The translations under genes and the position numbers were made by a program. The notes under the pieces were generated by a model. The model worked only from the letters and a program-made list of their open reading frames with translations. It ran no database searches and was not told where the DNA came from. A stretch of DNA of 61,919 nt from an uncultured Collinsella sp. GTDB taxonomy: Bacteria; Actinomycetota; Coriobacteriia; Coriobacteriales; Coriobacteriaceae. The stretch covers positions 1 to 61,919 of the forward strand of contig UQPI01000007.1 of NCBI GenBank assembly GCA_900542945.1, in the 5' to 3' direction. This document shows positions 6,628 to 15,998 of this stretch, one piece after another (positions within the stretch are counted from its first letter, which is position 1; each line of letters starts with the position of its first letter).

Positions 6628-8955
6628 ATGGCGGATTCTCAGATCCATGTCGCGCTGGCGGGTAACCCCAACTGCGGCAAGACCACGCTTTTCAACCTGA
6701 TCACCGGCGCCAACGGCTACGTTGGCAACTGGCCCGGCGTCACGGTTGAGAAAAAGGAAGCCAAGCTCCTGAGTGACAAGAACGTCACGATTACGGACCT
6801 CCCCGGCATCTACTCGCTTTCCCCCTACAGCCCCGAGGAGCAGTGCTCGCGCGACTACCTCATGAGCGGCGAGCCCGATGTGGTCGTCCAGGTCGTCGAC
6901 GCCACCAACCTGGAGCGCAACCTGTACCTGGCACTTCAGGTCATCGAGACCGGTCTGCCCGTGGTCGTTGCCCTCAACATGGCCGACCTCGTGGAGAAGA
7001 ACGGCGATAAGATCGACACGGACAAGCTTTCCAAGAAGCTCGGCTGCCCGGTCATGATGATCTCGGCCCTTAAGAACAAGGGTATCAAGGAGCTGTTCGA
7101 GCAGGTCAAGAAGTCCGCTGCTTCCAAGGGCCAGGTGCCGGAGCACAAGTTCGATTCTTCTATCGAGGACGTTCTGACCCACATCGAGAACAACCTGCCG
7201 GCGAGCGTTTCCGCCAACAAGCGTCGCTACTACGCCGTCAAGCTGTTTGAGCGCGATGCGGACGCCTGCAAGCTCATCAACCTCACCAAGGAGAAGGCCG
7301 ATCGCGTTGAGCAGCTGGTCGCCCAGTGCGAGCAGGATTGCGACGACGATGCCGAGTCCATCATCACCGGCGAGCGCTACGGCGTGATTGCCCACATCAT
7401 CGACGAGTGCCTCACCAAGGCTCCGGCCAAGATGAGCACTTCCGAGAAGATCGACCGTGTGGTTACCAACCGCATCCTCGGTCTGCCGATCTTCGTCGTG
7501 ATCATGTTCTGCGTGTACTACATCGCCGTTTCTACCCTCGGCGGCACGGTGACTGACTTCACCAACGACCAACTCTTCGGCACCGACGGCTGGTACGTGC
7601 TCGGTCAGGGTCGCGACGCCTATGACGCAGCTGTTGAGGCTGCGGGCGACAATGCCGACTCGGTCGACCCGGCACAGTACGGCCCCTATGTCCCGGGTAT
7701 CACCACCATGGTGCACGACGCCCTTGTGGCGGGCGGCACCGAGGACGGCGGCCTGGTCGATTCGCTGGTCTGCGACGGCATCGTCGGCGGCCTGGGTGCA
7801 ATCTTTGGCTTTGTGCCGCAGATGTTCCTGCTCTTTGTGATGCTGTCTTTCCTGGAGGACTGCGGCTACATGGCCCGCGTCGCCTTCATCATGGACCGCG
7901 TATTCCGCCGCTTTGGCCTGTCCGGTAAGTCGTTCATCCCCATGCTCGTGTCCTCGGGCTGCGGCGTCCCCGGCGTCATGGCCACCAAGACCATCGAGAA
8001 CGAGAAGGACCGCCGCATGACGGTCATGACCACCACGTTTATTCCCTGCGGTGCCAAGCTGCCGATCATTGCCCTGCTCATGGGTTCCATCATCGGCGAT
8101 TCTTCCACCACCGCCGCGTGGATCAGCCCGCTCTTCTACTTCCTGGGCGTCTTTGCCGTCATCGCCTCGGGCCTCATGCTCAAGAAGACCAAGCTCTTCG
8201 CCGGTCGCCCGACGCCGTTCGTTATGGAGCTTCCCGCCTACCACTTCCCGGCGATCCGCTCTTGGGCGCTGCACGTGTGGGAGCGCTGCTGGGCCTTTAT
8301 CAAGAAGGCCGGCACGGTCATCTTCGCGTCCACCGTCGTTGTTTGGTTCCTCTCCAACTTTGGTAGCTATAACGGCTCCTTTGGCTTCCTGCCTGCGATG
8401 GACGGCATCCCCGAGGAGTTTATGGACTACTCCGTGCTCGCCATGCTGGGCAACCTGGTCGCCTGGATTTTCGCCCCGCTCGGCTTTAGCACCTGGCAGG
8501 CAACTGCGCTGACTGTCTCTGGCCTTGTCGCCAAGGAGAACGTCGTCGCCACCGCCGGCTCGCTGCTGTCCGTCGCCGACGCGGGCGAGACCGATCCGAG
8601 CCTGTGGACCGCGTTTGCCGGCATGTTCCCCACCATGGGCGCCTGCGTTGCCTTCGGCGCCTTCAACCTGCTGTGCGCTCCGTGCTTTGCCGCCATTGGC
8701 ACCATCCGCAACCAGATGGACTCCGGCAAGTGGACCGCGATTGCCATCGGCTACGAGTGCGCCTTTGCCTGGGTCATCGGCCTGTTCATCAACCAGTTCT
8801 ACAATCTGCTTGTCCTTGGCCAGTTTGGTATTTGGACGATTGTGGCCATCGTTCTGCTGGTTGCGATGCTCTTCCAGATTTTCCGTCCCATGCCTAAGCA
8901 CGCTTGGACCGACGAGGACGAGACCAACACCGCTTCCGCTGCAGTTTCCGCTTAA
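6628..8955 (+). CDS. feoB: Ferrous iron transporter FeoB
   Basis: GTP-gated inner-membrane Fe(II) permease of 775 residues. The N-terminal G domain has P-loop GNPNCGKT (12-19), G3 DLPG near 58, and G4 NMAD near 117. A helical regulatory segment follows (about 170-270). The membrane part begins near residue 285 with two Gate-type regions, including the GCGVPGVMATKTIE and PCGAKLPI segments that carry the conserved Cys of the translocation path. ATG 6628 follows AAGGAAGAAGGA. It is the third gene of the iron unit and ends in a terminator. A small Cys-rich partner gene follows under its own promoter. Confidence 0.97.
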   Translation: MADSQIHVALAGNPNCGKTTLFNLITGANGYVGNWPGVTVEKKEAKLLSDKNVTITDLPGIYSLSPYSPEEQCSRDYLMSGEPDVVVQVVDATNLERNLYLALQVIETGLPVVVALNMADLVEKNGDKIDTDKLSKKLGCPVMMISALKNKGIKELFEQVKKSAASKGQVPEHKFDSSIEDVLTHIENNLPASVSANKRRYYAVKLFERDADACKLINLTKEKADRVEQLVAQCEQDCDDDAESIITGERYGVIAHIIDECLTKAPAKMSTSEKIDRVVTNRILGLPIFVVIMFCVYYIAVSTLGGTVTDFTNDQLFGTDGWYVLGQGRDAYDAAVEAAGDNADSVDPAQYGPYVPGITTMVHDALVAGGTEDGGLVDSLVCDGIVGGLGAIFGFVPQMFLLFVMLSFLEDCGYMARVAFIMDRVFRRFGLSGKSFIPMLVSSGCGVPGVMATKTIENEKDRRMTVMTTTFIPCGAKLPIIALLMGSIIGDSSTTAAWISPLFYFLGVFAVIASGLMLKKTKLFAGRPTPFVMELPAYHFPAIRSWALHVWERCWAFIKKAGTVIFASTVVVWFLSNFGSYNGSFGFLPAMDGIPEEFMDYSVLAMLGNLVAWIFAPLGFSTWQATALTVSGLVAKENVVATAGSLLSVADAGETDPSLWTAFAGMFPTMGACVAFGAFNLLCAPCFAAIGTIRNQMDSGKWTAIAIGYECAFAWVIGLFINQFYNLLVLGQFGIWTIVAIVLLVAMLFQIFRPMPKHAWTDEDETNTASAAVSA

Positions 8956-8984
8956 GTCCGAATAAGGATCAGCCCCTTTCCACG

Positions 8985-9017
8985 AGCCCGGGTGTCCCAG
9001 CGACACTCGGGCTTTTT
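8985..9017 (+). terminator. Rho-independent terminator after feoB
   Basis: Twelve-base stem AGCCCGGGTGTC/GACACTCGGGCT with one G-T pair, loop CCAGC region, then five T. Confidence 0.88.
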
Positions 9018-9034
9018 GGTGAGGGAGATGTGGC

Positions 9035-9083
9035 GTTTCCGCAGATAAAACCGACCAAAATATACCTGTCCCTTTTTGGCAGG
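9035..9083. repeat. Dispersed palindromic repeat, GGGACAGG family, copy at 9 kb
   Basis: The stretch from GTTTCCGCAGATAAAACC to CCTGTCCCTTTTTGGCAGG closely matches the reverse complement of 51242-51290. It carries the core CCTGTCCC, the complement of GGGACAGG, found in the hairpin repeats at 37.7, 51.3 and 52.9 kb. It occupies the gap before the FeoB-partner gene. Confidence 0.6.
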
Positions 9084-9106
9084 TGGAGAATGGGGTAAAG
9101 TAAGTG

Positions 9107-9116
9107 GTGGTTAACT
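9107..9116. promoter_or_regulatory. Shared GTGGTTAACT motif before the FeoB-partner gene
   Basis: The same ten bases as the right arm of the feoA palindrome. Here they follow a -10-like TAAAGT (9095-9100) and precede the ribosome site GAGGAGGC, so the motif sits near the likely transcription start. Probable half-site of the same iron regulator. Confidence 0.45.
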
Positions 9117-9130
9117 AGAGGAGGCTTGCT

Positions 9131-9331
9131 GTGGCACCTATCGATATTGTTGTACTGGCTGTTATCGGCATTGCGTTTGTCGCCGTGTGCGTGCGCATTT
9201 ATCGCAAGGGCACCTGCGCCGACTGCGCTCAAGGTGGCGTTTGCACAGGACATTGCTCCAACAAAAAGACCTGCGCCGCACTTAAGGGCGTAGACAAAAT
9301 TGCCGAAGACTTGGGCCGCGGTATCAAATAA
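9131..9331 (+). CDS. FeoB-associated Cys-rich membrane protein
   Basis: A 66-residue protein with one N-terminal membrane helix (about residues 4-22, IVVLAVIGIAFVAVCV), a basic stop-transfer patch (RIYRKG), and a cysteine-rich tail CADCAQGGVCTGHC...C. Size, layout and position just after feoB fit the FeoB-associated Cys-rich membrane protein family. A role in iron hand-off or FeoB gating is only supposed. The start is GTG at 9131, chosen because of the strong upstream GAGGAGGC. A terminator follows. Confidence 0.85.
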   Translation: MAPIDIVVLAVIGIAFVAVCVRIYRKGTCADCAQGGVCTGHCSNKKTCAALKGVDKIAEDLGRGIK

Positions 9332-9345
9332 AGGTCCAGGCACCC

Positions 9346-9380
9346 AAGCGTCCCGCGAGCATCCGTTCGCGGGGCGCTTT
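9346..9380 (+). terminator. Terminator after the FeoB-partner gene
   Basis: Stem AAGCGTCCCGCGA (9346-9358) with TCGCGGGGCGCTT (9367-9379), one G-T pair, and a short T tail. Confidence 0.7.
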
Positions 9381-9476
9381 GCACATTTGGGGGAGAGCGC
9401 GGCGAGTTGAAGAGTGATTTTGGGGTATCGTTACCTGTACTGTTAATTGGCAACTTATCTATAACGGAGTAACCCC

Positions 9477-10556
9477 ATGAGCGCTCGCGTAACCATGAAG
9501 GACATAGCCGCCGAGCTTGGCGTTTCCATCAATACCGTGCATAAGGCCCTGACGGGCAAGGCCGGCGTGAGCGAATCCGTGCGTGCCAAGGTGAATGCCA
9601 AGGCCGAGGCCATGGGCTACCATCGCAACACAAGTGCCTCAAGCCTGCGGCGCAAGGATATCAACCTGGTGTTTTGCCTGCCCCGCGCATCGCGCGAGGG
9701 GGCGTACTTTTTCCGTTACCTTTGGGAAGGCTGCAACCGCTTTGAGCAGGAGGTCATCGATCAGGGCATTACGGTTGAGCGCGTAGAATTTGGCGTGGGC
9801 GGCTACGCCGATGCGCTCGAGCAGATTGATGAGCGTCTGCAGGTAGGCGAGAAGATTGACGGTCTGCTTGCCTATGTTCCGGGCGATGACCGCGCAACCG
9901 AACTCTTGAGGCAGATTGCCGAGGCGGGTGTGGCGATCGAGCTCGTCGACGGCGACCGACCGCACCTCGATCGCCTGGGTGCCAGTCTGGCGGACTATTC
10001 CGCGGCGGGCAGTCTTATGGCAGAGCAGGCGGCTAACCTGGTCCACGCTTCTGGGGCTGACGCCCGCGTGCTCCTGTTGGCGGGCGACCCTTATACCGAC
10101 TCGCACTATCTGACCGCCCGCGCCTTTCATAATTACCTGCGCGAGCACGATATTCCATGGCGGGTTGAGGACCTTGCCGGTGCCCATGCGCAAGTCAAAC
10201 AGCTCGAGCGCGAGCTTGAGCAGCGCTTGAGTGCGCCGGATGCTCCCGAGCTCATCTGTAGCGTTTTTGCCGTTGGTTCCGAGGTGGTCGCTGACGCGCT
10301 TGTTTCGAGCGGCAAGGCCGGCAAGGTCATGGTGATCGGCAACGACCTGTTCCCCGAGAGCGCCCTGGCCTTACGCCGTGGCATTTTTACCAATATCGTC
10401 TATAAGGACCCGGTGAGCTTGGCCTACCGTGGTGCCAAGACCTTGGGCGAGTATTTGCTGTGGGGTAAAACTCCGGCGGAGCCCGTGCAGAAGGGTGCTG
10501 TGGAGATGGTGTTTGCCAGCAACGTCGACCGCTACTGCGAGCTTGAGGGAATTTAG
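9477..10556 (+). CDS. LacI-family regulator of the pectin/uronate island
   Basis: A 359-residue LacI/GalR protein. The N-terminal helix-turn-helix MKDIAAELGVSINTVHKAL (residues 7-25) is followed by a hinge and a periplasmic-binding-protein-like effector domain (about 62-355). It lies immediately upstream of uxaC in the same orientation but has its own terminator. The palindrome GTGAACGTTCAC, whose central CG fits LacI operators, recurs before uxaC, the transporter, GH105 and the DhuD gene. This protein is the best candidate to bind it. Its own upstream region lacks a clear copy. Effector unknown; a uronate intermediate is plausible. Confidence 0.9.
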   Translation: MSARVTMKDIAAELGVSINTVHKALTGKAGVSESVRAKVNAKAEAMGYHRNTSASSLRRKDINLVFCLPRASREGAYFFRYLWEGCNRFEQEVIDQGITVERVEFGVGGYADALEQIDERLQVGEKIDGLLAYVPGDDRATELLRQIAEAGVAIELVDGDRPHLDRLGASLADYSAAGSLMAEQAANLVHASGADARVLLLAGDPYTDSHYLTARAFHNYLREHDIPWRVEDLAGAHAQVKQLERELEQRLSAPDAPELICSVFAVGSEVVADALVSSGKAGKVMVIGNDLFPESALALRRGIFTNIVYKDPVSLAYRGAKTLGEYLLWGKTPAEPVQKGAVEMVFASNVDRYCELEGI

Positions 10557-10647
10557 CCGTTTGGTCAGGTACCCCCTCTTGCGACGTGCATTTTTTGGAG
10601 TATTCAGCAATGGCGTGTTCCGAAAGAGGCTCAGAACGACTGTTTTA

Positions 10648-10690
10648 AGTGCCTCCGATGGCGTAAATCGCCATCGGAGGCACTTTTTTA
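10648..10690 (+). terminator. Rho-independent terminator after the lacI-type gene
   Basis: Sixteen-base perfect stem AGTGCCTCCGATGGCG/CGCCATCGGAGGCACT with loop TAAAT and a run of six T. The rest of the 395-base gap before uxaC holds no gene. Confidence 0.9.
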
Positions 10691-10911
10691 TGCCGATCGG
10701 GCGCGATATGCGCATCAAATAGGGCGTCGAGGACGGTGCGCAGTACGCCCCGATGCTGAATATTCCCAAAAATGTACGCCGAGACATGACCCACCTGAGC
10801 AAAAACGCCCAGGTTCGGTGTTCGGGGACGTTAGTCCATCCGCAATGCATGCGTGTCACGGCTCCAACAACCGTTGAACGGACAAAATCGACCGTTCACC
10901 CCATGGTGGTT

Positions 10912-10966
10912 AGGTGAACGTTCACCTTTTAAGTCGCAATGAATTAGTATAGTGAACGTTCACCTA
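10912..10966. promoter_or_regulatory. uxaC promoter with two LacI-type operators
   Basis: Operator 1 is the perfect 16-base palindrome AGGTGAACGTTCACCT (10912-10927). Operator 2 is AGTGAACGTTCACCT (10951-10965). Between them is a -10-like TAGTAT (10945-10950), so operator 1 would cover the -35 region and operator 2 the start of transcription. This is a classical layout for repression. Confidence 0.75.
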
Positions 10967-11017
10967 GAGGATAACGAGCGCATCGTGCGCCCGCTCCGCC
11001 AACAAAGGGGTTGTTTG

Positions 11018-12445
11018 ATGAAAAACTTCATGGACGATCAGGATTTCCTGCTGAGCACCAAAACCGGTGAGGAGCTGTTCCATAACTTTGCCGAGGGCAT
11101 GCCCATCGTTGACTACCACTGCCACATTTCTCCCAAGGAGATCTGGGACGACAAGCGTTTTGAGAACATCACCGAGGTTTGGCTGGGCGGCGACCACTAC
11201 AAGTGGCGCCTAATGCGTGCCAACGGCGTCGACGAGCGCTTCATTACCGGCGATGCCCCTGCTCGCGAGAAGTTTCAGAAGTGGGCCGAGACCCTGGGCC
11301 GTTGCGTGGGCAACCCCGTCTTTGAGTGGAGCCACCTGGAGCTTAAGCGTTACTTTGGCTACGAGGGCGTCCTGAACGGCAAAACCGCTCAGGAGGTCTG
11401 GGACCTTGCCAACGCCAAGCTCGCTGAGGCCAGCTTTACCTGCCGCAACCTGATCAAGCAGTCCAACGTCCGCATGATCTGCACTACCGACGACCCCGCC
11501 GACAGCTTTGAGTGGCACAAGAAGATTGCCGCCGACGACAGTTTTGACGTTCAGGTCGTTCCCGCCATGCGCCCCGATGCCGCCCTGCGCATCGAGCGTG
11601 GCCAGGAGTTCGCCGACTACTGCAAGCATCTCTCCGAGGTTGCTGGCGTTGAGATCAGCGACTTCGAGGGCATGAAGGCTGCCATCTCCAAGCGCTACGA
11701 CGTTGCCCACGAGCTGGGCTGCCGCGCTTCCGACCACGCGCTCGACTACGTTATGTACGTTCCGGCTACCGCCGACGAGATCGAGACTATCTTTGCCAAG
11801 GGCCTTGCCGCCGAGCCGCTTGCCGAGGACGAGGTCCTCAAGTACAAGACGGCCTTTATGCAGTTCGTCGCCGGCGAGTATGTCCGCCTTGGCTGGGCCA
11901 TGCAGCTGCACTTTGGCTGCAAGCGTGACAACAACCGCGCTATGTTCGCCAAGCTCGGTCCCGACACCGGCTACGACTGCATCTCCAACTACACGCCGTC
12001 CGACCAGCTGGCCGATTTCCTCAACTCCATCCAGGAGGCCACGGGTCTGCCCAAGACCATTCTGTACAGCCTGAACCCCATCGACAACACCATGATCGAT
12101 ACCGTGATGGGCTGCTTCCAGGAGGCTCCGACCGCCGGTAAGATCCAGAACGGCTCTGCCTGGTGGTTCAACGACAACGAGATCGGTATGCGCGAGCAGC
12201 TCACGGCTCTGGCTAACGAGGGCGTGCTGGGCAACTTTGTGGGCATGCTTACCGATTCCCGCTCCTTCCTGTCCTACCCGCGTCATGAGTACTTCCGTCG
12301 CGTGCTGTGCGGCGTGATCGGCGAGTGGGTCGAGCAGGGCAAGTATCCGGCCGACATGGAGCTGCTGGGAGCCATCGTGCGCGACATTAGCTACAACAAC
12401 GCGGTCCGCTACTTTGGCTTTGACCTGGATACCGTCGAGGCCTAA
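11018..12445 (+). CDS. uxaC: Glucuronate/galacturonate isomerase UxaC
   Basis: Isomerises D-galacturonate to tagaturonate (and D-glucuronate to fructuronate), the entry step of the uronate pathway. The 475-residue product has the amidohydrolase-like metal site segment VDYHCHISP near residue 29 and the family-typical DYVMYVPATADE, GWAMQLHFGCKRDNN and TDSRSFLSYPRHEYFRR. I use ATG 11018 (MKNFMDDQ), preceded by AAAGGGG. An in-frame GTG at 10952 falls inside operator 2 and cannot be a plausible start. First gene of uxaC-uxaB-uxaA. Confidence 0.95.
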   Translation: MKNFMDDQDFLLSTKTGEELFHNFAEGMPIVDYHCHISPKEIWDDKRFENITEVWLGGDHYKWRLMRANGVDERFITGDAPAREKFQKWAETLGRCVGNPVFEWSHLELKRYFGYEGVLNGKTAQEVWDLANAKLAEASFTCRNLIKQSNVRMICTTDDPADSFEWHKKIAADDSFDVQVVPAMRPDAALRIERGQEFADYCKHLSEVAGVEISDFEGMKAAISKRYDVAHELGCRASDHALDYVMYVPATADEIETIFAKGLAAEPLAEDEVLKYKTAFMQFVAGEYVRLGWAMQLHFGCKRDNNRAMFAKLGPDTGYDCISNYTPSDQLADFLNSIQEATGLPKTILYSLNPIDNTMIDTVMGCFQEAPTAGKIQNGSAWWFNDNEIGMREQLTALANEGVLGNFVGMLTDSRSFLSYPRHEYFRRVLCGVIGEWVEQGKYPADMELLGAIVRDISYNNAVRYFGFDLDTVEA

Positions 12446-12470
12446 ACCCGCATCGAATCACACCGAACTC

Positions 12471-12502
12471 GGGAGCGCCGTTGCCACACGCGGCGCCCCC
12501 GT
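12471..12502 (+). other. Intercistronic hairpin between uxaC and uxaB
   Basis: GGGAGCGCCG and CGGCGCCCCC can pair imperfectly around TTGCCACACG. There is no long T-run, so it more likely acts as an RNA-stability element than as a full terminator. A similar GC stem without T tail (GCGCCCGCC 14067-14075 with GGCGGGCGC 14084-14092) separates uxaB from uxaA. Confidence 0.45.
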
Positions 12503-12541
12503 TTTGCCTGCACGCTAACAGCAATCTAAGGAGAGACATCG

Positions 12542-14056
12542 ATGGAGAACATCAGCTACGAGACGCTCGAGAAGATCGGCTACAAGGGCTACCTGCTGCC
12601 CAAGGACGCGCCCGAGAAGGTTCTGCAGTTTGGCGAGGGCAATTTCCTGCGCGCCTTCGTCGACCGCTTCTTTGACATGGGCAACGAGGCAACCGGCTGG
12701 AACGGCAAGGTTGTCATGGTCCAGCCCATCAGCGGTGCCTTTGGCTTTGCCGACGGAATTAACGCTCAGGATGACCTGTACACCGTGCTGGTGCGCGGCA
12801 AGGAGAGCGGCAACACGGTCGACGAGTCCCGTGTGATCAGCGCCTGCAGCCGCTGCCTCAATCCGTATCGCGAGGACGACTACCGCGCCATGATGGAGGT
12901 CGCCGTCTCCGACGATTTGGAGATTATCGTCTCCAACACCACCGAGGCCGGTATCGCCTACGATCCGTCCTGCAAGGCCGACGACATGCCGCCCGCGAGC
13001 TTCCCCGCCAAGCTTGCCCAGGTGCTCCACACCCGCTGGGCCGCCGGCAAGCCGGGCGTCATCGTGCTCGCCTGTGAGCTCATCGATCACAACGGCGAGG
13101 AGCTGCTGCGCATCATGAACCAGTACGTGAGCGACTGGGGCTGGGAGGACGAGTTTGCGCAGTGGATGGCCAACGACTGCACCGTCTGCACCACGCTCGT
13201 CGACACTATCGTCCCCGGCCGTATCCGCGACCCCAAGGAGGCCGCTGCCGTGGCCGAGCGCCTGGGCTACGAGGATCCCTTCCTGGCCGTGCGCGAGCCC
13301 TTCCAGATGTGGGGTATCCAGGGCGATGAGTCGCTCAAGGAGCGTCTGCCCTTCGTGAAGGCCGGCCTGCCGGGCGTCTTTGTGACCCCCGATGTCACCC
13401 CGTACAAGAAGCGCAAGGTCCGCATCCTCAACGGCGCCCACACTGCCTTTGTTCCGGGTTCCTGGGTTGCCGGCTTTGACATCGTGCGCGATTGCATGCA
13501 TGACGAGACCGTTCGCGGCTTCATGAACACCATGCTCTACGACGAGGTCATCCCGACGCTTGCCGCCGATCTGGATGTCGAGGACTGCAAGGCCTTTGCC
13601 GCCGCCGTCGAGAACCGCTTCGACAACCCGTTTATCGACCACGCGCTGCTCTCCATTTGCCTCAACTCAACCGCCAAATGGCGTGCTCGCGACCTGCCCA
13701 CGCTCAAGGACTATGTTGCCGAGACCGGCAGCCTGCCCAAGTGCCTGGCGACGAGCCTCGCTACGCTCATTGCCTTCTATACGCAGGAGCTTGTGTCCCG
13801 CGAGGGCGATGGCCTGCACCTGCGCCGTGCCGACGGCACCGAGTACACCGCTCAGGACGACGCCTTCGTGCTCGATTTCTACGCCGCCCACGCCGGCGCA
13901 GACGATGCTGAGCTGGTGCATGACGTGCTCACCAACGAGCAGATGTGGGGCGAGGACCTTACGCAGATTGCCGGCCTTGAGGAGTTCGTCGTCAACGCGC
14001 TTGCCGTCGTGCGCGTCGAGGGCGCCAAACAGGCCTTCGCCAACGCCCAGGCCTAA
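12542..14056 (+). CDS. uxaB: Tagaturonate reductase UxaB (mannitol dehydrogenase family)
   Basis: Reduces tagaturonate to D-altronate with NADH. The 504-residue protein has the N-terminal dinucleotide domain (FGEGNFLRAFVDRF near residue 27) and the long-chain mannitol-dehydrogenase catalytic segment KxxxLNGAHTAF near residue 295, with the catalytic Lys-Asn-His pattern. It lies between uxaC and uxaA, which favours UxaB over fructuronate reductase UxuB. A UxuB activity cannot be excluded. Start 12542 follows AAGGAGAGACATCG. Confidence 0.93.
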   Translation: MENISYETLEKIGYKGYLLPKDAPEKVLQFGEGNFLRAFVDRFFDMGNEATGWNGKVVMVQPISGAFGFADGINAQDDLYTVLVRGKESGNTVDESRVISACSRCLNPYREDDYRAMMEVAVSDDLEIIVSNTTEAGIAYDPSCKADDMPPASFPAKLAQVLHTRWAAGKPGVIVLACELIDHNGEELLRIMNQYVSDWGWEDEFAQWMANDCTVCTTLVDTIVPGRIRDPKEAAAVAERLGYEDPFLAVREPFQMWGIQGDESLKERLPFVKAGLPGVFVTPDVTPYKKRKVRILNGAHTAFVPGSWVAGFDIVRDCMHDETVRGFMNTMLYDEVIPTLAADLDVEDCKAFAAAVENRFDNPFIDHALLSICLNSTAKWRARDLPTLKDYVAETGSLPKCLATSLATLIAFYTQELVSREGDGLHLRRADGTEYTAQDDAFVLDFYAAHAGADDAELVHDVLTNEQMWGEDLTQIAGLEEFVVNALAVVRVEGAKQAFANAQA

Positions 14057-14134
14057 ATCCTTCTGTGCGCCCGCCGGGCAACTGGCGGGCGCCCGCTGAC
14101 TTCTGCTCAACCTGTAGGGTTAGGACCATTTGTA

Positions 14135-15619
14135 ATGAACACTATCCAGATCAATCCGGCCGATAACGTGATCGTCGCGCTGTCGCCGCTTGCCAAGGGC
14201 ACCGCTGTCGCGGTTCCCGGGGTGGGCGAGGTCGTTGCCGCGGAGGATATTCCGCAGGGCCACAAGATGGCCGTGCGTGCCATTGCGGCGGGGGAGGACG
14301 TCGTCAAGTACGGTCTTCCTATCGGCCACGTGACGGGCGACATCCAGCCCGGTCAGTGGCTTCATACGCATAACGTCAAGACCAACCTTTCGGGCGAGGT
14401 CGAGTACGCTTACAACCCGACGCATCCGGTCGTTGAGCCGGTTGAGCCCGAGACCTTTATGGGTTTCCGCCGCGCTGACGGCCGCGCCGCCACGCGCAAC
14501 GAGCTGTGGATCATCCCCACGGTCGGCTGCGTCAACGAGGTCGCACGTGCCATGTGCGAGCAGGCTCAGGATCTGGTCGAGGGCTCGCTGGAGGGCGTTT
14601 ACTACTTCCCGCATCCCTTTGGCTGCTCGCAGACCGGTGCCGACCATGCCCAGACGCGCCGTCTGCTGGTGGCGCTCTCGCGTCACGCAAACGCTGCGGG
14701 TGTGCTGTTCCTGTCCCTCGGTTGCGAAAACTGCACGCACCAGCAGGTACTCGACGAGCTCGGTGACTTTGATCGCGAGCGCGTTCGATTCCTCGCCTGC
14801 CAGGATGTAGCCGACGAGCAGGTCGAGGGTCACAAGATCCTGTCCGAGCTTGCCGACCTGGCCAAGCAGGCCAAGCGTGAGCCCATTCCTGCCTCCGAGC
14901 TGGTCATTGGCCTTAAGTGCGGCGGCTCTGACGGTCTTTCGGGCATTACCGCCAACCCCACGATCGGTCGCGTGAGCGATATGGTTGTCGCCCGCGGCGG
15001 CACGTCGGTGCTCACCGAGGTTCCCGAGATGTTTGGCGCGGAGAGCATTCTGCTCGATCGCTGTGAGAGCCAGGACGTCTTCAATGCCGCCTCCGACATG
15101 CTCAACGGCTTTAAGGACTACTTTATCAGCCACGGCGAGGTCGTCTATGAGAACCCGAGCCCCGGCAACAAGGACGGCGGCATTACCACGCTCGAGGACA
15201 AGAGCTGCGGCTGCGTGCAAAAGGGCGGATCTGCCCCCATCGTCGACGTGCTGCCGTATGCCGGTCAGGCTACCAAGCATGGCCTGAACATGCTGTGCGG
15301 TCCGGGCAACGACATGGTATCCACCACGGCCCTGACGGCTGCCGGCTGCCACGTAATCCTGTTCTCGACCGGCCGCGGCACGCCGTTTGGCGCACCGGCG
15401 CCTACACTCAAGGTGTTCACCAACCAGCGTCTGTGCGACCACAAGGCCAACTGGATGGACTTTAACGCCGGCGTGGTGGCTACGGGCGAGCGCACGCTCG
15501 ATGAGGCTGCCGACGACCTGTATCAGATGGTGCTGGACACGGCGAGCGGCAAGCTTACGAGTGCCGAGCGTCGCGGCTGCCACGAGATCAGCATTTGGAA
15601 GGATGGCGTCTGCCTGTAG
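14135..15619 (+). CDS. uxaA: Altronate dehydratase UxaA
   Basis: Dehydrates D-altronate to 2-keto-3-deoxygluconate. The 494-residue single-chain form has an N-terminal SAF-type domain (about 1-95) and a C-terminal UxaA domain with IPTVGCVNEVA, HPFGCSQTG, LGCENCT, LKCGGSDGLSG and CGPGNDMVS. Several conserved Cys residues probably hold the iron centre of this enzyme class. Last gene of the uxa unit, followed by a strong terminator. The start at 14135 has only a weak ribosome site (GTAGGGTTAGGA). Confidence 0.95.
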   Translation: MNTIQINPADNVIVALSPLAKGTAVAVPGVGEVVAAEDIPQGHKMAVRAIAAGEDVVKYGLPIGHVTGDIQPGQWLHTHNVKTNLSGEVEYAYNPTHPVVEPVEPETFMGFRRADGRAATRNELWIIPTVGCVNEVARAMCEQAQDLVEGSLEGVYYFPHPFGCSQTGADHAQTRRLLVALSRHANAAGVLFLSLGCENCTHQQVLDELGDFDRERVRFLACQDVADEQVEGHKILSELADLAKQAKREPIPASELVIGLKCGGSDGLSGITANPTIGRVSDMVVARGGTSVLTEVPEMFGAESILLDRCESQDVFNAASDMLNGFKDYFISHGEVVYENPSPGNKDGGITTLEDKSCGCVQKGGSAPIVDVLPYAGQATKHGLNMLCGPGNDMVSTTALTAAGCHVILFSTGRGTPFGAPAPTLKVFTNQRLCDHKANWMDFNAGVVATGERTLDEAADDLYQMVLDTASGKLTSAERRGCHEISIWKDGVCL

Positions 15620-15651
15620 CGGTAAATGGGTTCGCATAGGGCGCTATTGAC

Positions 15652-15693
15652 CATGGCCCCGTCGGGAGTGTTCCCGGCGGGGCCATGTTTGTT
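15652..15693 (+). terminator. Terminator after uxaA
   Basis: Sixteen-base stem CATGGCCCCGTCGGGA/TCCCGGCGGGGCCATG with a GTGT loop and a T-rich tail. Confidence 0.88.
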
Positions 15694-15742
15694 CTGTCTG
15701 TTCGGGCGTGTCTTCCTGAGGGTACGGGAGCGGCGAAAACAA

Positions 15743-15916
15743 TAAACGTTCACCTAATCGACCTCAAATTTAAACCCACTCAATACCCATGTAATCGTGA
15801 TTTTTTTCAAGTCAGATATCCGTTTAACGGCAAAAAACGACCGTTCAAGGATAATATACAAGTGAACGTTCACCTATCATATGCAATCGCGCATAATCTA
15901 GCTAAACGTTCACCCT
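15743..15916. promoter_or_regulatory. Operator cluster before the uronide transporter
   Basis: Three copies of the island operator: a degenerate ATAAACGTTCACCTA (15743 on), AGTGAACGTTCACCT (15861-15875) and a degenerate CTAAACGTTCACCCT (15902 on). A -10-like TAATAT (15852-15857) precedes the central copy. The 300-base region is AT-rich and has no gene. Confidence 0.65.
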
Positions 15917-15998
15917 ACGAGTGGGCGATATGCAGACAGACATCGGTATGGACTCCAATGTCTTGCTACAAGACAATCGAGAAAAGAGAGGGAGCTCG

